Below the pieces are notes generated by a model. It had not been told where the DNA came from, did no database searches, and saw nothing but the letters and a program-made list of their open reading frames with translations. DNA of 64,000 nt from Holothuria scabra. Taxonomy: Eukaryota > Echinodermata > Holothuroidea > Aspidochirotida > Holothuriidae. The DNA is taken from assembly GCA_037179385.1 (NCBI GenBank), contig CM074180.1:28625455-28689454 (forward strand), written 5' to 3'. Each line of letters begins with the position of its first letter. The stretch's first letter is position 1. This document shows positions 25,281 through 37,550 of the stretch, one piece after another. Made by a program: the position numbers and the translations under genes.

Positions 25281-25776
25281 GTTATTACTGCTAAACCCAA
25301 GTCTAAATTGATGCTGTCCTAGGCTTAAGTTCCAAGTGGGTCCACTGGTCCAGGGGGCAAAAACTTGCCTCAAAGCCCTGTAGGGTACAATTTGAAGGGT
25401 TTTTAACACCATTCATCAATGTAAGTTCAAATATTGCTGCAAAAGTGTCTTTTTAAGTAAGAAACCAAAATTATGATATTTCTCTACATTTTATGGAAAT
25501 GGAATGGATGTATCTTAGCCACCTTCCTCTGGAAAGGAGAGGGAAAACCCCTTTTCCTCTTCTGACGTTAACCCTCTATATATAGTTGTGCAGAAGTGAC
25601 CTGGCAAAACAAATGTGGATTCTTGCATTTTACTGTTGACGTATGTTATGGTTCGTGGACGTGTCATGTGTTTGTGTTACAGCATTGCTTTGTCTTGTAG
25701 AGGATATGCAACGAACTTTTTTCTCATTTAACCATCCGAATACATGATTAAACTGGTTATCCTTAGTGTCGTCATA

Positions 25777-26034
25777 AAGACGAATCCGGACAGCAAGTGA
25801 TGGTGTGATTTCAATCGACCATAATTGGGGTCTATCACCTTTTAATCTTTCAATTTCTTTGCTTACCCGTATGATGGATTCATGTACACTAAATTGTATC
25901 TTGATTCCTTCAATTTTACTGAACATGAGGGCTTGAAATCCATGTAGACAATGAATGAAAATGATTTAAGGTTGATGGACCCCACGAATGGCTGCCTACA
26001 GTCACTAAACACAAGCGCTTATCGGATTCGTCTA
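25777..26034 (+). repeat. TA-flanked MITE, copy 2
   Basis: The element starts with AGACGAATCCGGACAGC and ends with ATCGGATTCGTCTA, giving inverted termini of about 11 bp. It is about 255 bp long and has no coding capacity. Short length, inverted termini and TA at the ends suggest a non-autonomous Tc1/mariner-type element. It lies in the last SLCO intron before segment 11. Confidence 0.85.
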
Positions 26035-26616
26035 TACTTTGCTCATTGCTAGACCTCGATGCTACGTAACTGCTTTGACGACTTTGCACGTATTAATTGT
26101 TCCCTGCTTCACTGTTCTATTGAAAATTGGTTTTGAGGACAGTTGTTGCCAGACATGAACATTTCCTAAATTATTTGTGGCTTTGAATTCTGCGAAAATC
26201 GGGAAGGCCAGAAAAATTCTTTTACACGTTTAAAAATGATTTTTCGTTTAAAACTTTCCTAGTGTCAAACGGAAAAAGATGTTACGATTCTACCGCCTAA
26301 AATGTAATTATTCGACAAAACTCAGCGTATACAGTAGAAGCCATTTTGAAGGAATCAAATCCTGGTGCAATGCCTCCCTGCTTTACACTAAGGATCATTT
26401 TAAACCCAATATTATGAAAGCTCCCAAACAGGACCCTTGCTCCTACGTGCAGGTTTTCTTTATAAGCAAGCTCGTTATTAAGTTCTGGTCACGGTTTTCT
26501 CACCCCACCCACCTTTCCCTACGTCGTATTGTCAAAGAGAGCATTAATAAGAAACACAATGAAAATGTGTGTTGCATCATTTCAATGACATTCAATTTTT
26601 GGTCATTTGGTTTCAG

Positions 26617-26834
26617 GATACATTCCAGGGCCTATTTACTTTGGGGCCATTATAGACACGGCATGTCTCCTTTTTCAGACTTCGTGCGGTGAGACGGGAA
26701 ACTGTCTTATCTACGACGTGGTCAAACTACGCTACTCCTTCAACGGCGTCAGTGTTGCGTTACAAGTGATCGCCATTATTTTTGTCATGATTGCATTTTA
26801 TTCCATAAAATGCCAGTCAAAACCAAATTCAACG
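26617..26834 (+). CDS. SLCO exon: membrane segments 11-12
   Basis: The exon follows GGTTTCAG, completes a Gly codon and reads YIPGPIYFGAIIDTACLLFQ, then TSCGETGNCLIYDVVKLRYS. This is the strongly conserved IPGPI-x-FG-x-x-ID-x-x-C-x-x-x-CG-x-x-G-x-C-x-x-YD block of OATPs. A last helix follows (VALQVIAIIFVMIAFYSIK). The exon ends on a full Thr codon before GTAAGT. If the donor were skipped, the frame would run 12 codons into the intron and stop at 26868. Confidence 0.93.
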
Positions 26835-27346
26835 GTAAGTGTTACTATCAAGTATGATGTGAGACTGTGAGCTTAGAAGAGTACGTAGTTGGAGGGATTA
26901 TATAGTACCTCTATTATGGGAGACGTTTTTACCTTTCGGAGTTTTGCGTACTACGAATTTACAGGTGGTGTTAACATGTGGATTTACATTCCACTTGCAT
27001 AGGAAATTCATAGCCACCTTACAGGGTGGCTTAATAGATTCAGATGTCGGTATGGCTCCTCTTCCTAATGCGTATTATGATATCATGTTTTACAATATAT
27101 TTCGAGACTTGTAAAGTTTCCCACACCACATCTCTCCAACCTTAGTCTTACCTCGTGTTATGCTATTATCAATGACGTACAAGTCTTGAGACACGAATGT
27201 GACATCTTACAAACAAAACGTTAGGATTTACACATGTATTTCCTCTCATCACCTAGTGATACCTATCTGGTAGTGTCAGTCAGGCAAGTGCTCTTCCACC
27301 TCTCTCTCTCGGTATAGATCATTCCCAAAATTTTCCACGTTTGCAG

Positions 27347-27448
27347 AGTAAACGCACCTGTCTAACCCTCAAATTTTGTCGGGAACTTATTGGCGGCTTT
27401 AAAACTTTTACAAAGACCATGATGAAGCTGGGAAACAAAATGCATTAA
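27347..27448 (+). CDS. Candidate last SLCO exon (proximal)
   Basis: The stretch TTTTCCACGTTTGCAG ends at 27346. Joined in phase 0 to the exon ending at 26834, it gives a 33-residue basic cytosolic tail beginning SKRTCLTLKFCRELIGG and then TAA. An ATTAAA (about 27726) and an AATAAA (about 27790) follow at plausible distances for a 3' UTR. OATP C-termini vary too much for homology to help. The call is inference from splice signals, phase and polyadenylation motifs. Confidence 0.5.
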   Translation, partial: SKRTCLTLKFCRELIGGFKTFTKTMMKLGNKMH

Positions 27449-29485
27449 CGAGTTTTGCGTTGTGTTTATTGTTTCTTAATTGTAACAATGATGTAACCTT
27501 TAACTCCATCAAAAACTTTCATACAAAATTTACCTCAAGATGGTAGTACTCAGTTTTTCAACCTGATGTTGTTTTTGAGCATACACACTTTATTTCACGT
27601 TTGTCTGGACTAGCTTTTCGTTCAAGTTACAATAATCCTACATCTGAGCGTCTATGTTTTACACCTCAGCAAGAACTTGTACGTGATCTCCTACAAAATG
27701 ATGGATCTGCTGTTGTGATGTTTAAAAATTAAAGCATGTCAAACTAGTTCCTATGAATGCTTTTTAGTTGTACGCCTCAGTCCATGTAATGAAATAAACA
27801 TTGATGACAGAGTACATTTTATAAAATATTAATGAGGGTGCAGAAAACTCATGGTGCCTGAATGAAATGATAGTTTAGCGTGCATAGAAGCTTTGCAAAG
27901 CTTCATTAACCTTTATGAGAAGCCACTAAAATTGTGGTGGTGGCGGTGAAATTTCAAGTAATAGTTTGTACATCAGTCGATGCAAAGTAATTTTGAAAGA
28001 AAATACAGCCCATCAGCTTGCAATATGGATGAAGTGTACTTTCCATACTGTCCCCCGCAGAATGTACTGCCTGCGCAAAAAGCCAGTAGGATCACGTGCA
28101 TATTTAATAATGCAGAACGTCTAAGAAATTTTAGCATAATTGATGGAGATGGTAGTACATTTGATTAGGCCCGTGTTCATGGGGATAGGGGAGGGGTACA
28201 AAACCCCATGAATTTTTATCCCCCTGAAAGTTTGAAATTTTTCATTGTATTAATACATTTTTACACATTTGGTTCTGTTAAAAAAAATCCCTTGGAAAAA
28301 AATGTGCGTCCCTTTAGTACCTTATGTGGACATGTCTGGAAAATGGGACATTTAAATGATTAAAATATCGTCACATGATTGAATGTGGCCAATTATGACT
28401 GAGAAGGCTGGGCTAACTAATTGAAGAAGGGCGGCTGTATTGCTTTTTAAAAAAGTTCCTTTAAAGTCGTCCCGTCATTTTAGCATACACCTAAACCAAC
28501 GTCTTTTACCTTCTTTATATTGTGTTTCAAAACAGTTGAAACCACATCCAGGTGATTGTTCTTTCCTCTCAAGAGGGATTTCCCCTCTTAAAAATTTATC
28601 CTTGGTACAAGTTCTGCCGTTGTTCTCGTACTGTTGCAATGCATATACAATACAATCTGACAATTGTTACACCCACAACTGAAACGGGTCATAGGATCTA
28701 GTAACATTGCGTGTAAGAACTCCTTAACACTGTACCTTAACACTGAATGGACCTACACTAGTCTGTGCCAGCATTCTCGTCTATGATATGAATTTGAATT
28801 GATTGAACTTCTCAGTATAATAACAAAACAAACTATGAATTGTGTTTATTACACGCTTCATTCAAATTACACGCTTCATTCAAATAACTTATATTCTATT
28901 TGTGGAATTGAAATCATTTTCATGACGTCATCACCTTTGTGTACATCACCTTTGTGTACAAGCTACGTTAACCTCTGGCACTACAAGTTTTGTTTGGTTA
29001 TGATTGGGTGCACTCTCAAGTGGCGTTTTAAAAGGGGTGATCAGAGTCTGACCGAAAATGTGAACCTTTTGTTACAGAACTTCGTTTACCTTTTGAATTG
29101 ATTGTTAGCCAGAATATAGTTACATTGAAGAGGTCTTTCAGATCAGAAGTTCTAAACTTTAATTTCGTGTCAATTATAGTTGAATGAAACTTTCTGAATA
29201 GTTATCGGGTAGAAAATTCCCATACAGATGCTAGACTGAGCAGTCTCTACTGCACCGTAACCAATCACGTTGCTGTGACCGTGACCACTGATCGTTTTTT
29301 TTCGTTGGGGTTAAGTCAGTGTACAAATACGGCGAACACAAAGTAATAAAAACTTGCAAAATAAACTCTAGTTACCTGTTTTAGACTGAAACATGTTTCT
29401 CAACACTTTAGCCCCTGAAGGACAAGTGATTCAAGTAACCTCTATTTAGTAAGACTCAAAATACACAAACAATTTTTGCATTCAC
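27449..29485. other. Possible SLCO 3' UTR, then non-coding DNA
   Basis: ATTAAA and AATAAA motifs at about 27726 and 27790 could end a transcript. Later features are small direct duplications only: ACACGCTTCATTCAAAT twice at 28851-28887 and TCACCTTTGTGTACA twice at 28931-28960. Confidence 0.45.
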
Positions 29486-29722
29486 CGCACCTCGTGTTTG
29501 GTCTACGGTAGAGTATCCGCCTCTCACACGGAAGGCCCGGGCTCGATTGCCAGGTCGAGTCATACCAAAGACCCTAAAAATGGAGCCGACTGCCGTTGTG
29601 CGTGATGCTCCGCATAAGCAAAGGAGTAGGGAAAACAAGCCAGTGAGCCACAACTGAAAAAAGGCCGGGACCGCCTCGACTTGAACCAGTAAGTTGGAAA
29701 CTCCATCTAACTAACTAACTTT
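29486..29722 (+). repeat. tRNA-derived SINE, copy 2
   Basis: A-box-like TGGTCTACGGTAGAG near 29499 and B-box-like GGGCTCGATTGCC near 29539 are spaced as in tRNA genes. A body common to copies 1 and 3 (GAGTCATACCAAAGACCC, TGTGCGTGATGCTCCGCAT, GCCACAACTG, GGCCGGGACCGCCTCGACTT) and a CTAACTAACTAACT tail follow. The part after the head does not fold as a tRNA, so this is a SINE. Confidence 0.88.
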
Positions 29723-32700
29723 ACCCCAGTTTTGGTCCCTTGTTTTCAATACCCATGCAACAATAGATACCTGTGTGGTCTTAGGGAGAATTGCGGATGG
29801 ATCCTTATTTCCAAAGCCTTGTAAAATACATATTTAAAAAATAAAACAAATATGAGTGAAAGGAAGCGAGCTGGCGAGAGGAATTACAATATATTCTATA
29901 ATGGGCCATTATGGTCAATTATTCAATACTGAATGAAAGCAAACATCGCTATTATGTTCAAACACCATAAATATCTAGGCAGACTTTTCCCATCGTGCTT
30001 TCGCGCACATTCTCAGAGCAACACTAACAAGTACAGTTGAGAAATTGTAAAAAAATAAGAAAAATAAAAAACATAAGTGTCTATTGGGCGCCGCACTATT
30101 TTTACACGGAACTCTTAAAGTTAAGATATTAAAATTGCTCCTGTGTATCAATGAATGTGTAGACCAAGGTCCTTGCAATTTGAACGGAAAATCGTGATGC
30201 AGGGAGATTGGCATATCTGGAAAAATTTGTTCAGTGTATTTCTCATGACCCTTACATGTACTGATGTATAATTTGTACTGCAGTCAGTTCGAAAATTTTG
30301 GTGAAAATTGCCTCGTTAATACTTCCCGTAAAAAAGATTGAGTGTTGCTATTTTTAAAAACCTCGATAACTCTCTCTCAGGCTGTCGACTTTCGCTAATA
30401 TGAAATGTCACCGTCTTTATCAAATGGACCGAGGGTTGCCATCTTAATTTGTAATTGCTATAAGAAGAAATATTTTATTAGCATTCCTCATATCTGGTCA
30501 AGCAGGACTTTTCTGGAAGTGATCCAGAATCTGTCAAATGATGGACACTTTTATTCGAGGAGGACGCGTAGTCTCCAGCCAATCTTCAGCGTCCTCTACA
30601 CTGGCGTTTAGGGACTTCGCCAGCACCAACTTTCCAAGATGTGAATAGCCTCAAATGAAAATAACTCTCCTTGCGCTTTAACTCTCGACGCTCATTACCA
30701 TGGTCGTGTAATAAAACATCAGTTAAGTGGCCTTTTGAAGTGTCACATTCTTTCCAGTCTTAAGTATCGATACTGCCCTTTTTACACAGTGTAATGAAAA
30801 ACAAATGAGGGCACTTCTTCCAGAACATCGATAAAAATAAATCATTGAAGAAAAAACTCACATTCGAGAGGGATATTCGAGAGGTTTCTATACCCGACAT
30901 GCACGAGATCTATGACATACACGTTCATGTAGGGAAAGAAGATGTGAGAAACGCACAATCCAGAATTTGATTGTTATAGGCGGTCAGGCGGTCATTTGTC
31001 CCCACAAACTACCATTTCACCAAGAGTCTACCAAAATTCCTAATTGGCACGGCTCCTTGATTGAAAGGACATCAAATTAAAAAAATGCAGGGAAGCTCAT
31101 ATTACACTGCATGATTCGAGAGTGCCTGGGGTCACAATAAAATGACTCGAGCAACATGCACTTTTTCTTTCACGTGCTTCGCGTGCACCATTTTGGAAAT
31201 TGTTTGGGGACTTGGAATTACTCCCGGTAAAACCTCTTGCTTCAAGCAAATAATTCCATCATAACCCCTTACACCCCATGGTCTTAGAGGTGACATTTCG
31301 ACGCTATCCCAGAAGGGTCAAAACAAAATTTTATTACATTTTACGTAAAGTAAGGTTTGTTTAGATTCAAGTTTTTTTTGGGGGGGGGGGGGGCGGGAAC
31401 TGCCATTGCCGAAATCGTCGCAACTGAATGATGAAACGACCCCTTGGGGAATGGGGAAGTGCATCATCCACATGATAGTTTCTTGCATTTATATTCTTAG
31501 TTATTTCATTACTCATTACCTTATAAAAATTCTAAACCTGAAATTTTTCGCCTGCACCCACTATAAGCAGTATCCTTCCAAATTCTTGGGAAACTCCAAT
31601 GAAGAATGATCTATCCTCACCTCCTCACTCACACTTTCTTCATTTTCAATCACCCGTCGTCTGGTAGTCTCACGGAGTAAGAATGTTCCTGGAAAACAAA
31701 TCAACTTGTGATTTTGGTTTCATATTGGTGTCAATTTAACTCGAAAGGATCTTCTTTTGAACCCGAAGCTTAAATGTATCAGTTAATCTCTACAATCTCG
31801 TACATACCCCAAAAGTTTCCGGGAGGTTCACCCATGTACCCCACCGGGCTTTCTCCCCTTACTCCCATCAAGGGCCGTAAGACAAGTCCTATACTCCACA
31901 CCATTTGTCAATTGATGGGATGACTAGCCATGCTAAATACAGCGTGAACGATAAATATCCTTATAGTTTGTAGCGAGTGTGACGCAAAACATTTTCAGTT
32001 CAGAATACACTGTGAGTGTCTGCTACTAAGTTCCAATTCCAGTTCCGGTTCCGTATCCATACTTAATGTATACCAGTTGAAGGGAATCGAAGTTTTCACG
32101 TTACCATAAAAATTGCATAAATTCATTTTTGTTGCAATTTTAGTTTCGTATTTGCATTTTCTTGTATCCCTTTCTTAATCTTGCTGGCGTTTGGTAAATT
32201 TAATATCTTGCGTAAATCGAAAACGGAACTCACATTGAATACCGTATTAAGTTAAGATTTGTTGCACACCTCTTTCAATAAATTGAAGACTTAACATAAA
32301 AGGGTTGTCAGGCTACATAAACATTGCTGCTCTATTTTCACTTTCTTGCAAATATTTCTTGTTGATCTTTGTAAATTGACCGCACTTCTATGTTTCCAAC
32401 TTGGTTTCCTTGTTTCAGTTTCCGTGATTTAAAAGGACTTTAATCGTTTGTTTGAAGCACTTCCAAGAAATGTGTTCATGCTATCTTCCATTTTGATGTC
32501 TCGTTGAAGTCATTTCTGGCTAGACCCTTCACATAAGCTTCTGTTTGGAACATTGTCAAAGATAAACTTGGAAAGATTATAACGTTAGTGTTTGCCTTAT
32601 GCTGTCCGTGAACTCAAAAGAACGAACCCAGGCTTGATGGTTTACAAAAATTATCAGTATTCTTTTAAATTTTACACTATATTCTGAAACACTTGTAGGT

Positions 32701-32930
32701 TATGTTTCTGGGATCAGGATTGTGTTATGGGAGGGGTTGTCAACGTGTGATACAGGGGATTGTCGGTGGTGGTCTCCTTGTGCGAAATGGTGCAAAGTTT
32801 GTGCCTCAAACGTAATCAAGTTTATAGTGATCGGTTTTTGCCATTTCTTTGTTTTTCAAGCTTGGGCCATGGAGAACAGGCTGAGCCAATGCCCGAAGCC
32901 CTCCCCCATGACTATGTGCCTGGGGGCAAC
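29723..32930. other. No gene seen
   Basis: AT-rich DNA with a G run at 31379-31391 and no frame over 80 codons. Apart from the family C remnant near 31 kb, no repeat partner was noticed. Confidence 0.55.
30975..31135 (+). repeat. Probable remnant of family C MITE
   Basis: The order of ACCAAGAGTCTACCAAAATT, CCTAATTGGCACGGCTCCTT, GATTGAAAGGACATCAAATT and TTACACTGCATGATTCGAGAG parallels the left half of family C (19830-19950). Both terminal repeats are gone. Confidence 0.4.
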
Positions 32931-32940
32931 CGGACTTCAT

Positions 32941-33094
32941 AGGCGTACGGGGTAATTTTCTTTGAGGGGGCAGGAACATTTTTCGCTCGAATAACTGAAT
33001 AATGTCACCGTTTATCATGTTTTGCCCGAATGGACCAACTGCTTTTGCCCGAATTGGGAGGGCGACTCCCCCCGCCTCATACGCCTATGCTATA
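32941..33094. mobile_element. Small MITE with GACTTCAT duplication
   Basis: An exact 8-bp direct repeat GACTTCAT (32933-32940 and 33095-33102) brackets 154 bp. AGGCGTACGGGG at the left and CATACGCCTATG near the right are inverted. The right end carries five extra bases (CTATA) beyond the inverted part, so exact termini are uncertain. TTTGCCCGAAT motifs inside link it to the large family at 47-58 kb. Confidence 0.65.
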
Positions 33095-33907
33095 GACTTC
33101 ATTTGTGGTTGTGATGTGGCAGGAGTATAGGCGAACGCGAATGCAACTACCTATAATGTTTGAAATTTAATCGATTTCAGTCGGGCCGACAAAGAGTTTT
33201 GATAGGTTCTACATTGAATTACAGATGGGTGGTCTCGCCTCTAGGCAGATCATGTTGCCACTATTTAATTGCATTCAGTGTTTTACATTTACGGAGAAGA
33301 TATTGGCTAATTAATTTTTTTTTCTTCTAAGGGGAATCTTAGTTTACAAGTAAAATACTGTTGGTGCTCAGGCAGTCAAGCATGACGAGCAAAATTGAAG
33401 GTGAAGTCATAAGCTTACATTTGCGTATGTTCAAGGGGATATCGTGTGGGGGTATAAACGAGATATTCGTCACAGAGTGAATGCTGTGGTTTCCGCTCAA
33501 ATTACCTTCAGAAATCCTTGAAAGTTGAACCAATTCACTTCTCTTTGGTTTAGATATTGTTCTATATGGTTGGAATATCTGTGAAATTTCATGTTAGCTG
33601 GATAAGCAGTGAACTAGAAAAAACTTGTGCACTACATGCAGTGTTTTTCATGTTTTTACCTTTTGACCCTCGACATTTACATATATATTATATCATCAAA
33701 GCCATGCCTTAAGTGAAATAGCGTATTTACTTGAAACCAAAGTAAGGCTTACACAATAAGTACGGAGTACCAACTGCTTGCTTCATTAAAGATTTTTGAG
33801 CAACCAAAGAAAATCGTGTAAATCTTCACAGCAGGTGAAGAGCATTGAACATAACACCTCTCTTTAACAAGTTCTATGGATCGATTGAGCCCGGGAATGC
33901 TCACGTA

Positions 33908-34363
33908 TTAAAGGGCAGAATGAGTCGTTCCAGAATGCTTTCAAAACAACTTCTCATTCTGACGAATTCCCTTCTACTTCTCTTCCAAGTATTTTTCATG
34001 ATATATGGTACATATTGAGGTTAGATAAATCAGCAATTCCTTACAGAATTCTAACGAGTCACTCAATTTTTCAGTCGAGTCCAGTCACTTGTATAAGTTT
34101 TAATGTGATTCGAGTCGAGTCAGTGACTTGAGCCATTGCATTATTTCTTTGAGGAAAGTTGCAATACAATTCCTCAAGTTATTTTCCTTTTGAAAATTAA
34201 TGACTCTATAGTCATGACTCGTTTACAACTCTGTCTCGCCGTAAATTTAACAATTTAGTAAGATAAAATATTGTCACATGATTCTCAAAAGTTATTCATG
34301 ATATAGAATATTTTACTCCACTTCTAAACTTATCCAAACTGGGGTTTCTACATGTTCCTTTAA
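33908..34363 (+). repeat. TTAA-flanked MITE family B, copy 5, with an internal insertion
   Basis: TTAAAGGGCAGAATGAGTCG at the left and ATGTTCCTTTAAAGG at the right. At 456 bp it is about 190 bp longer than other copies. The excess lies near 34060-34245, between AATTCTAACGAGT and AATTTAGTAAGAT, and is rich in GAGTC/GACTC motifs. Confidence 0.75.
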
Positions 34364-34517
34364 AGGATGATTACATTCCCAGCCGTCCATGCGGATGTGA
34401 CCTGGTCAGTATTAAAACAAAAGTTCATTGAAATAAACTATGCTTCGGTAAGACATTTTGATGGTTTGAATGAAACATAGGGTACAACGGCATATTTTCT
34501 CTTTCACTTCTCCGCAG

Positions 34518-34575
34518 AATAAAACATGCCAAGAAGAGGAACAAGAAGGGCCCATTCCTTGACGAAGTCACTTAA
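34518..34575 (+). CDS. Alternative candidate last SLCO exon (distal)
   Basis: A CTTCTCCGCAG acceptor precedes a short open stretch. In phase 0 it would add NKTCQEEEQEGPIP and stop at 34562. In the next frame it reads IKHAKKRNKKGPFLDEVT and stops at 34575, which looks more like a basic cytosolic tail with a C-terminal PDZ-ligand-like EVT. That frame does not match the phase of the exon ending at 26834, so it would need another exon or donor. Treat this as a second, weaker option for the 3' end. Confidence 0.25.
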
Positions 34576-36130
34576 AACCCTTGTTCTTTGGATATTTCCT
34601 GTGTGTGCCGTCCTTCAGCCCTCTAATGCTGTCAGAACTTACAACTTCTAATTTGCGTCTAATTTGCATCCCTTACGAGATGACAAAAACGTGGACATGC
34701 CACTGCAGCATTGAGAAATATAAGTCTTGAAGCTCCAACGGATACTTTCACTGGTCTTAACTCTGAAATATTGATGAATGAAGTTTAATCATGTGCTTCG
34801 CATGAGTAATAACATTTGTTAAAATACGTTTTGAAATTATGGTTATATAATTATGGAAGATATTTTCCAGTTTTCATGAATACAGGCCTATGTAAAAAAT
34901 GCTGGATTTCTTAACTTGAAGATTGTCAGGAAGAGTTATTTACGTAGGCGTACTTAAAAGTCTACAATAACTTGGGCCTGTACTTTTGCTTTTCTGCTGG
35001 GAGGTGATTCTACTTCCCGGTCCCTGGAAGCGTTTCAAGCGCTTCCACGCTTTCGTATGCCTAATTGTTAAGGATGATAAAAGTGTTGGTTGTGTTGTCA
35101 ATAATAGGCCTATTCTATGGTCAGTTACTTGGAACTTGTTTGCGTGTGCTGTAATCAGTGAACTTCATGCAGGTGGAAAACTCTAGGAAGGACTCGGTGT
35201 CAGCGGCGTAACTACAGGGAGTTGAGGGTGGCATCACCCCCCCCCCCAAAAAAAAAGAGCGTCCTTCCCCCAAAAAGAGCGAGAAGATTAAGAAGAAAAA
35301 AACCTCATAAGGGGTGAAAGAAGAGGAAAGAGGAAGGGGCAGCGAACTCAAGACTAGCCTCGAATGAAGTATCATTCCAAATCTAGTCCACCCTCCGTAA
35401 GCCACAAATTTTAAGAAAAGGAGAACCCCCTCCTTATACCCCTTCCTTACACCGGTCAATTGCATTTCATCCGCTCCCTTAAGATAATATTCTGGCTACC
35501 TTCCCCTTCTCGATGTTGCTTCATTGCCGCTTATTTTATATTTGTGTATTACGAAAATGCTTTCCTTTCAACCAAACCCCTTCAAATAAATTTATTTATT
35601 GAATTAGCAGTTGTACTGAAGGAATGCCTCATCCTAATGTTAGTTAGTGGCAGATCACACTTCATTTCTAATTCTCCATTTTTCAATTTACATAAACGGT
35701 CCTGACGATTAGGCAGGCTATTTTGATGATGTGGCGATTGCATTCACAGCCGACCGCTTGATGAATGGTAAATATGTAAAGAACTTGAGTCAAGGATGTG
35801 CCTCCACGCCCACGGGTGGCTGGTCACACCACTTCTGTCTCGGCCCTTCCAAAAACTGATACAACTTGCATAAAATAATGGCTGTATTTTCTTCATCAGA
35901 AAATACAATAAACGAAGTGCTTATTATAAAACAGTGTGTTTTCGATGGTTAAAAGTAAAACCTTCATAAAGGCATTTACGATTTCTATTCACACATCATT
36001 ATTGTATTAGGGAGGTGTTATTAATATCGTATGAATCATATAATTGCGATTACCTCAAATTAAAACGCCGATCCATTGTAGTCAACAGATTTCAAACAAA
36101 TTAACTTTGACAGAAATAAAATTGAAAGCC
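34576..36130. other. No gene seen apart from the purine-rich repeat
   Basis: Frames at 34986-35186 and 35460-35705 are unrecognised. No splice sites in matching phase were found. Confidence 0.5.
35203..35385 (+). repeat. Purine-rich dispersed repeat, copy 2
   Basis: CAGCGGCGTAACTACAGGGA, a C run, an A run, an A/G-rich tract and GAATGAAGTATCATTCCAAA parallel 13815-13975. An open frame on the minus strand (35121-35465) crosses it and is unlikely to be coding. Confidence 0.5.
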
Positions 36131-36132
36131 TA

Positions 36133-36387
36133 TAGACGAATCCGGACAGCAAGTGATGGTTTGATTTTAGTCGGCTCTAACTGAGGTCTATCACCTTTTA
36201 ATCTTTCAGTGTCCTTGCTTACCTGTGCTATGGATGGTTAAACGCCAAATTTTAACTTTCTCTCAATTTCACTGAATATGAGAGTTTGAAATTCATGTAG
36301 ACAATAAATGAAGACGATTTAAGGCCGATGGATTCCACTAATGGCTGACCACAGTAAATAAACCCAAGCGCTGATCGGATTCGTCTA
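36133..36387 (+). repeat. TA-flanked MITE, copy 3
   Basis: The termini are TAGACGAATCCGGACAGC and ATCGGATTCGTCTA, with TA on each side. The interior is about 80 percent like copies 2 and 4 by eye, including GTGATGGT-TGATTT-AGTCG and ATCACCTTTTAATCTTTCA. Confidence 0.87.
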
Positions 36388-37550
36388 TATGGTTGGATCT
36401 GTTTTCATTACACAGCAGACGTCCAAGCTAAAAGTAACTTTTTCCTCGTGCATTACCAATGTTTTGTTTTCGATAAACCTGAGTCTTTCGATCTTGTACA
36501 AAATATGCATCACCTTAAGAGAACACCTTAGCTTGCTGAACCTTTCCTCTTTCTAAAATGTTTCACCTGGGCTTTTATGTCGATATTTTTAAACAAAATA
36601 TATATAAGAAATTAAGAGGTGTGGATTCATTGTGTAAATTTAAGGTTGTTGTTCAGTTATTTTATAATGTGCTGTGATATGTGGATATCTGTTTTGTTAG
36701 ATGTTGCCTCCGAACTCAATTTACTTAATTGGGCCAAGACGCTTTCTCTTTGAGTTTTCTGATTTGTCTGCTCTCGGTACGAGAGTTAAACCGATATAGG
36801 ATGCCTAAATTTCACCCTTTTTACGAGTAGTTAACCTAATGTGGCTGTCTTGTTCTTTCTGTCGATTTGTGCGGTATATTTTCAATCTTCAAGTCGTCAG
36901 AGGCCAAAGTGGCAATCCATACTTGAACAAGCCTCCCTGATATGATGCTTTTCAACCGTAACAAAATCTGTTCATTGATTATTTAATTCCTGCAAAACAG
37001 TTCCACGGTTTATCTTTTATAGTCTATGCAATGTTTATTATGTAAAACGTTGTTAGAAACGTTTTAGGGGGAATAGCTGGGTATTTGTGACATTTAGCTC
37101 ATTACGATTTCCAAGCAAGATTGAGGAGACGATGTTGGAATGAAAGTGAAAACCTTTTTAGAGATTTTTTTTCAGAGTGTTTCGTCGTAGGTTAGTACAG
37201 TATGCAAGTCAACATCCGTTTCACGATTTAGAGAGCCATCACGTGCAGCTTTTAGGGATGTAGGATACTATTTTTTTAGTCTGATCACAGTCACATGAGA
37301 GTTTATTAATCGAACTTTGACAAGTTTAGTCTGACATATGTGACACGAATTTCAAGAGTGCCAAACCCTCTTCTAATCCGACCAAACCAAGGGTGTTCTA
37401 CAAGGACCTCCTTGACCAAACCATTCGCACTCTCATGTATAGTTCTATGCATTTACACGTACATCACAAAATAATTCATTCTTAAATTAATTTGTATTTC
37501 TTGTGTGTGATAAACCACTATCAGTCTGATTGAAATGAACTAGATCTCTT

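Larger units (their letters stand above)
16402..27448 (+). other. Organic anion transporter (SLCO/OATP family) gene, 3' half
   Basis: Gene-level entry for the exons listed separately below. OATPs are plasma-membrane carriers with 12 membrane segments that take up bulky organic anions such as bile salts, steroid conjugates, prostaglandins or thyroid hormones. Five exons (217, 178, 203, 65 and 218 nt) join in phase at every junction (phases 1, 2, 0, 2, 1, 0) and give 293 codons without a stop. They cover membrane segments 8-12 and the Kazal-like loop, by my segment count. The exon before 16402 must end one base into a glycine codon. I could not find it or any earlier exon, so about half the protein lies outside the window or in exons I failed to recognise. 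The end drawn here is the nearer of two candidate last exons. The SLCO subfamily cannot be assigned from this part. Confidence 0.9.

Noticed and set aside
26279..26692. 137-codon frame as a separate gene
   Set aside because: It is intron sequence that runs out of frame into the SLCO exon starting at 26617.
29495..29570. Functional tRNA gene
   Set aside because: A- and B-box-like motifs are present, but the stem pairing is poor and the sequence continues into a body shared by two other copies: it is the head of a SINE.
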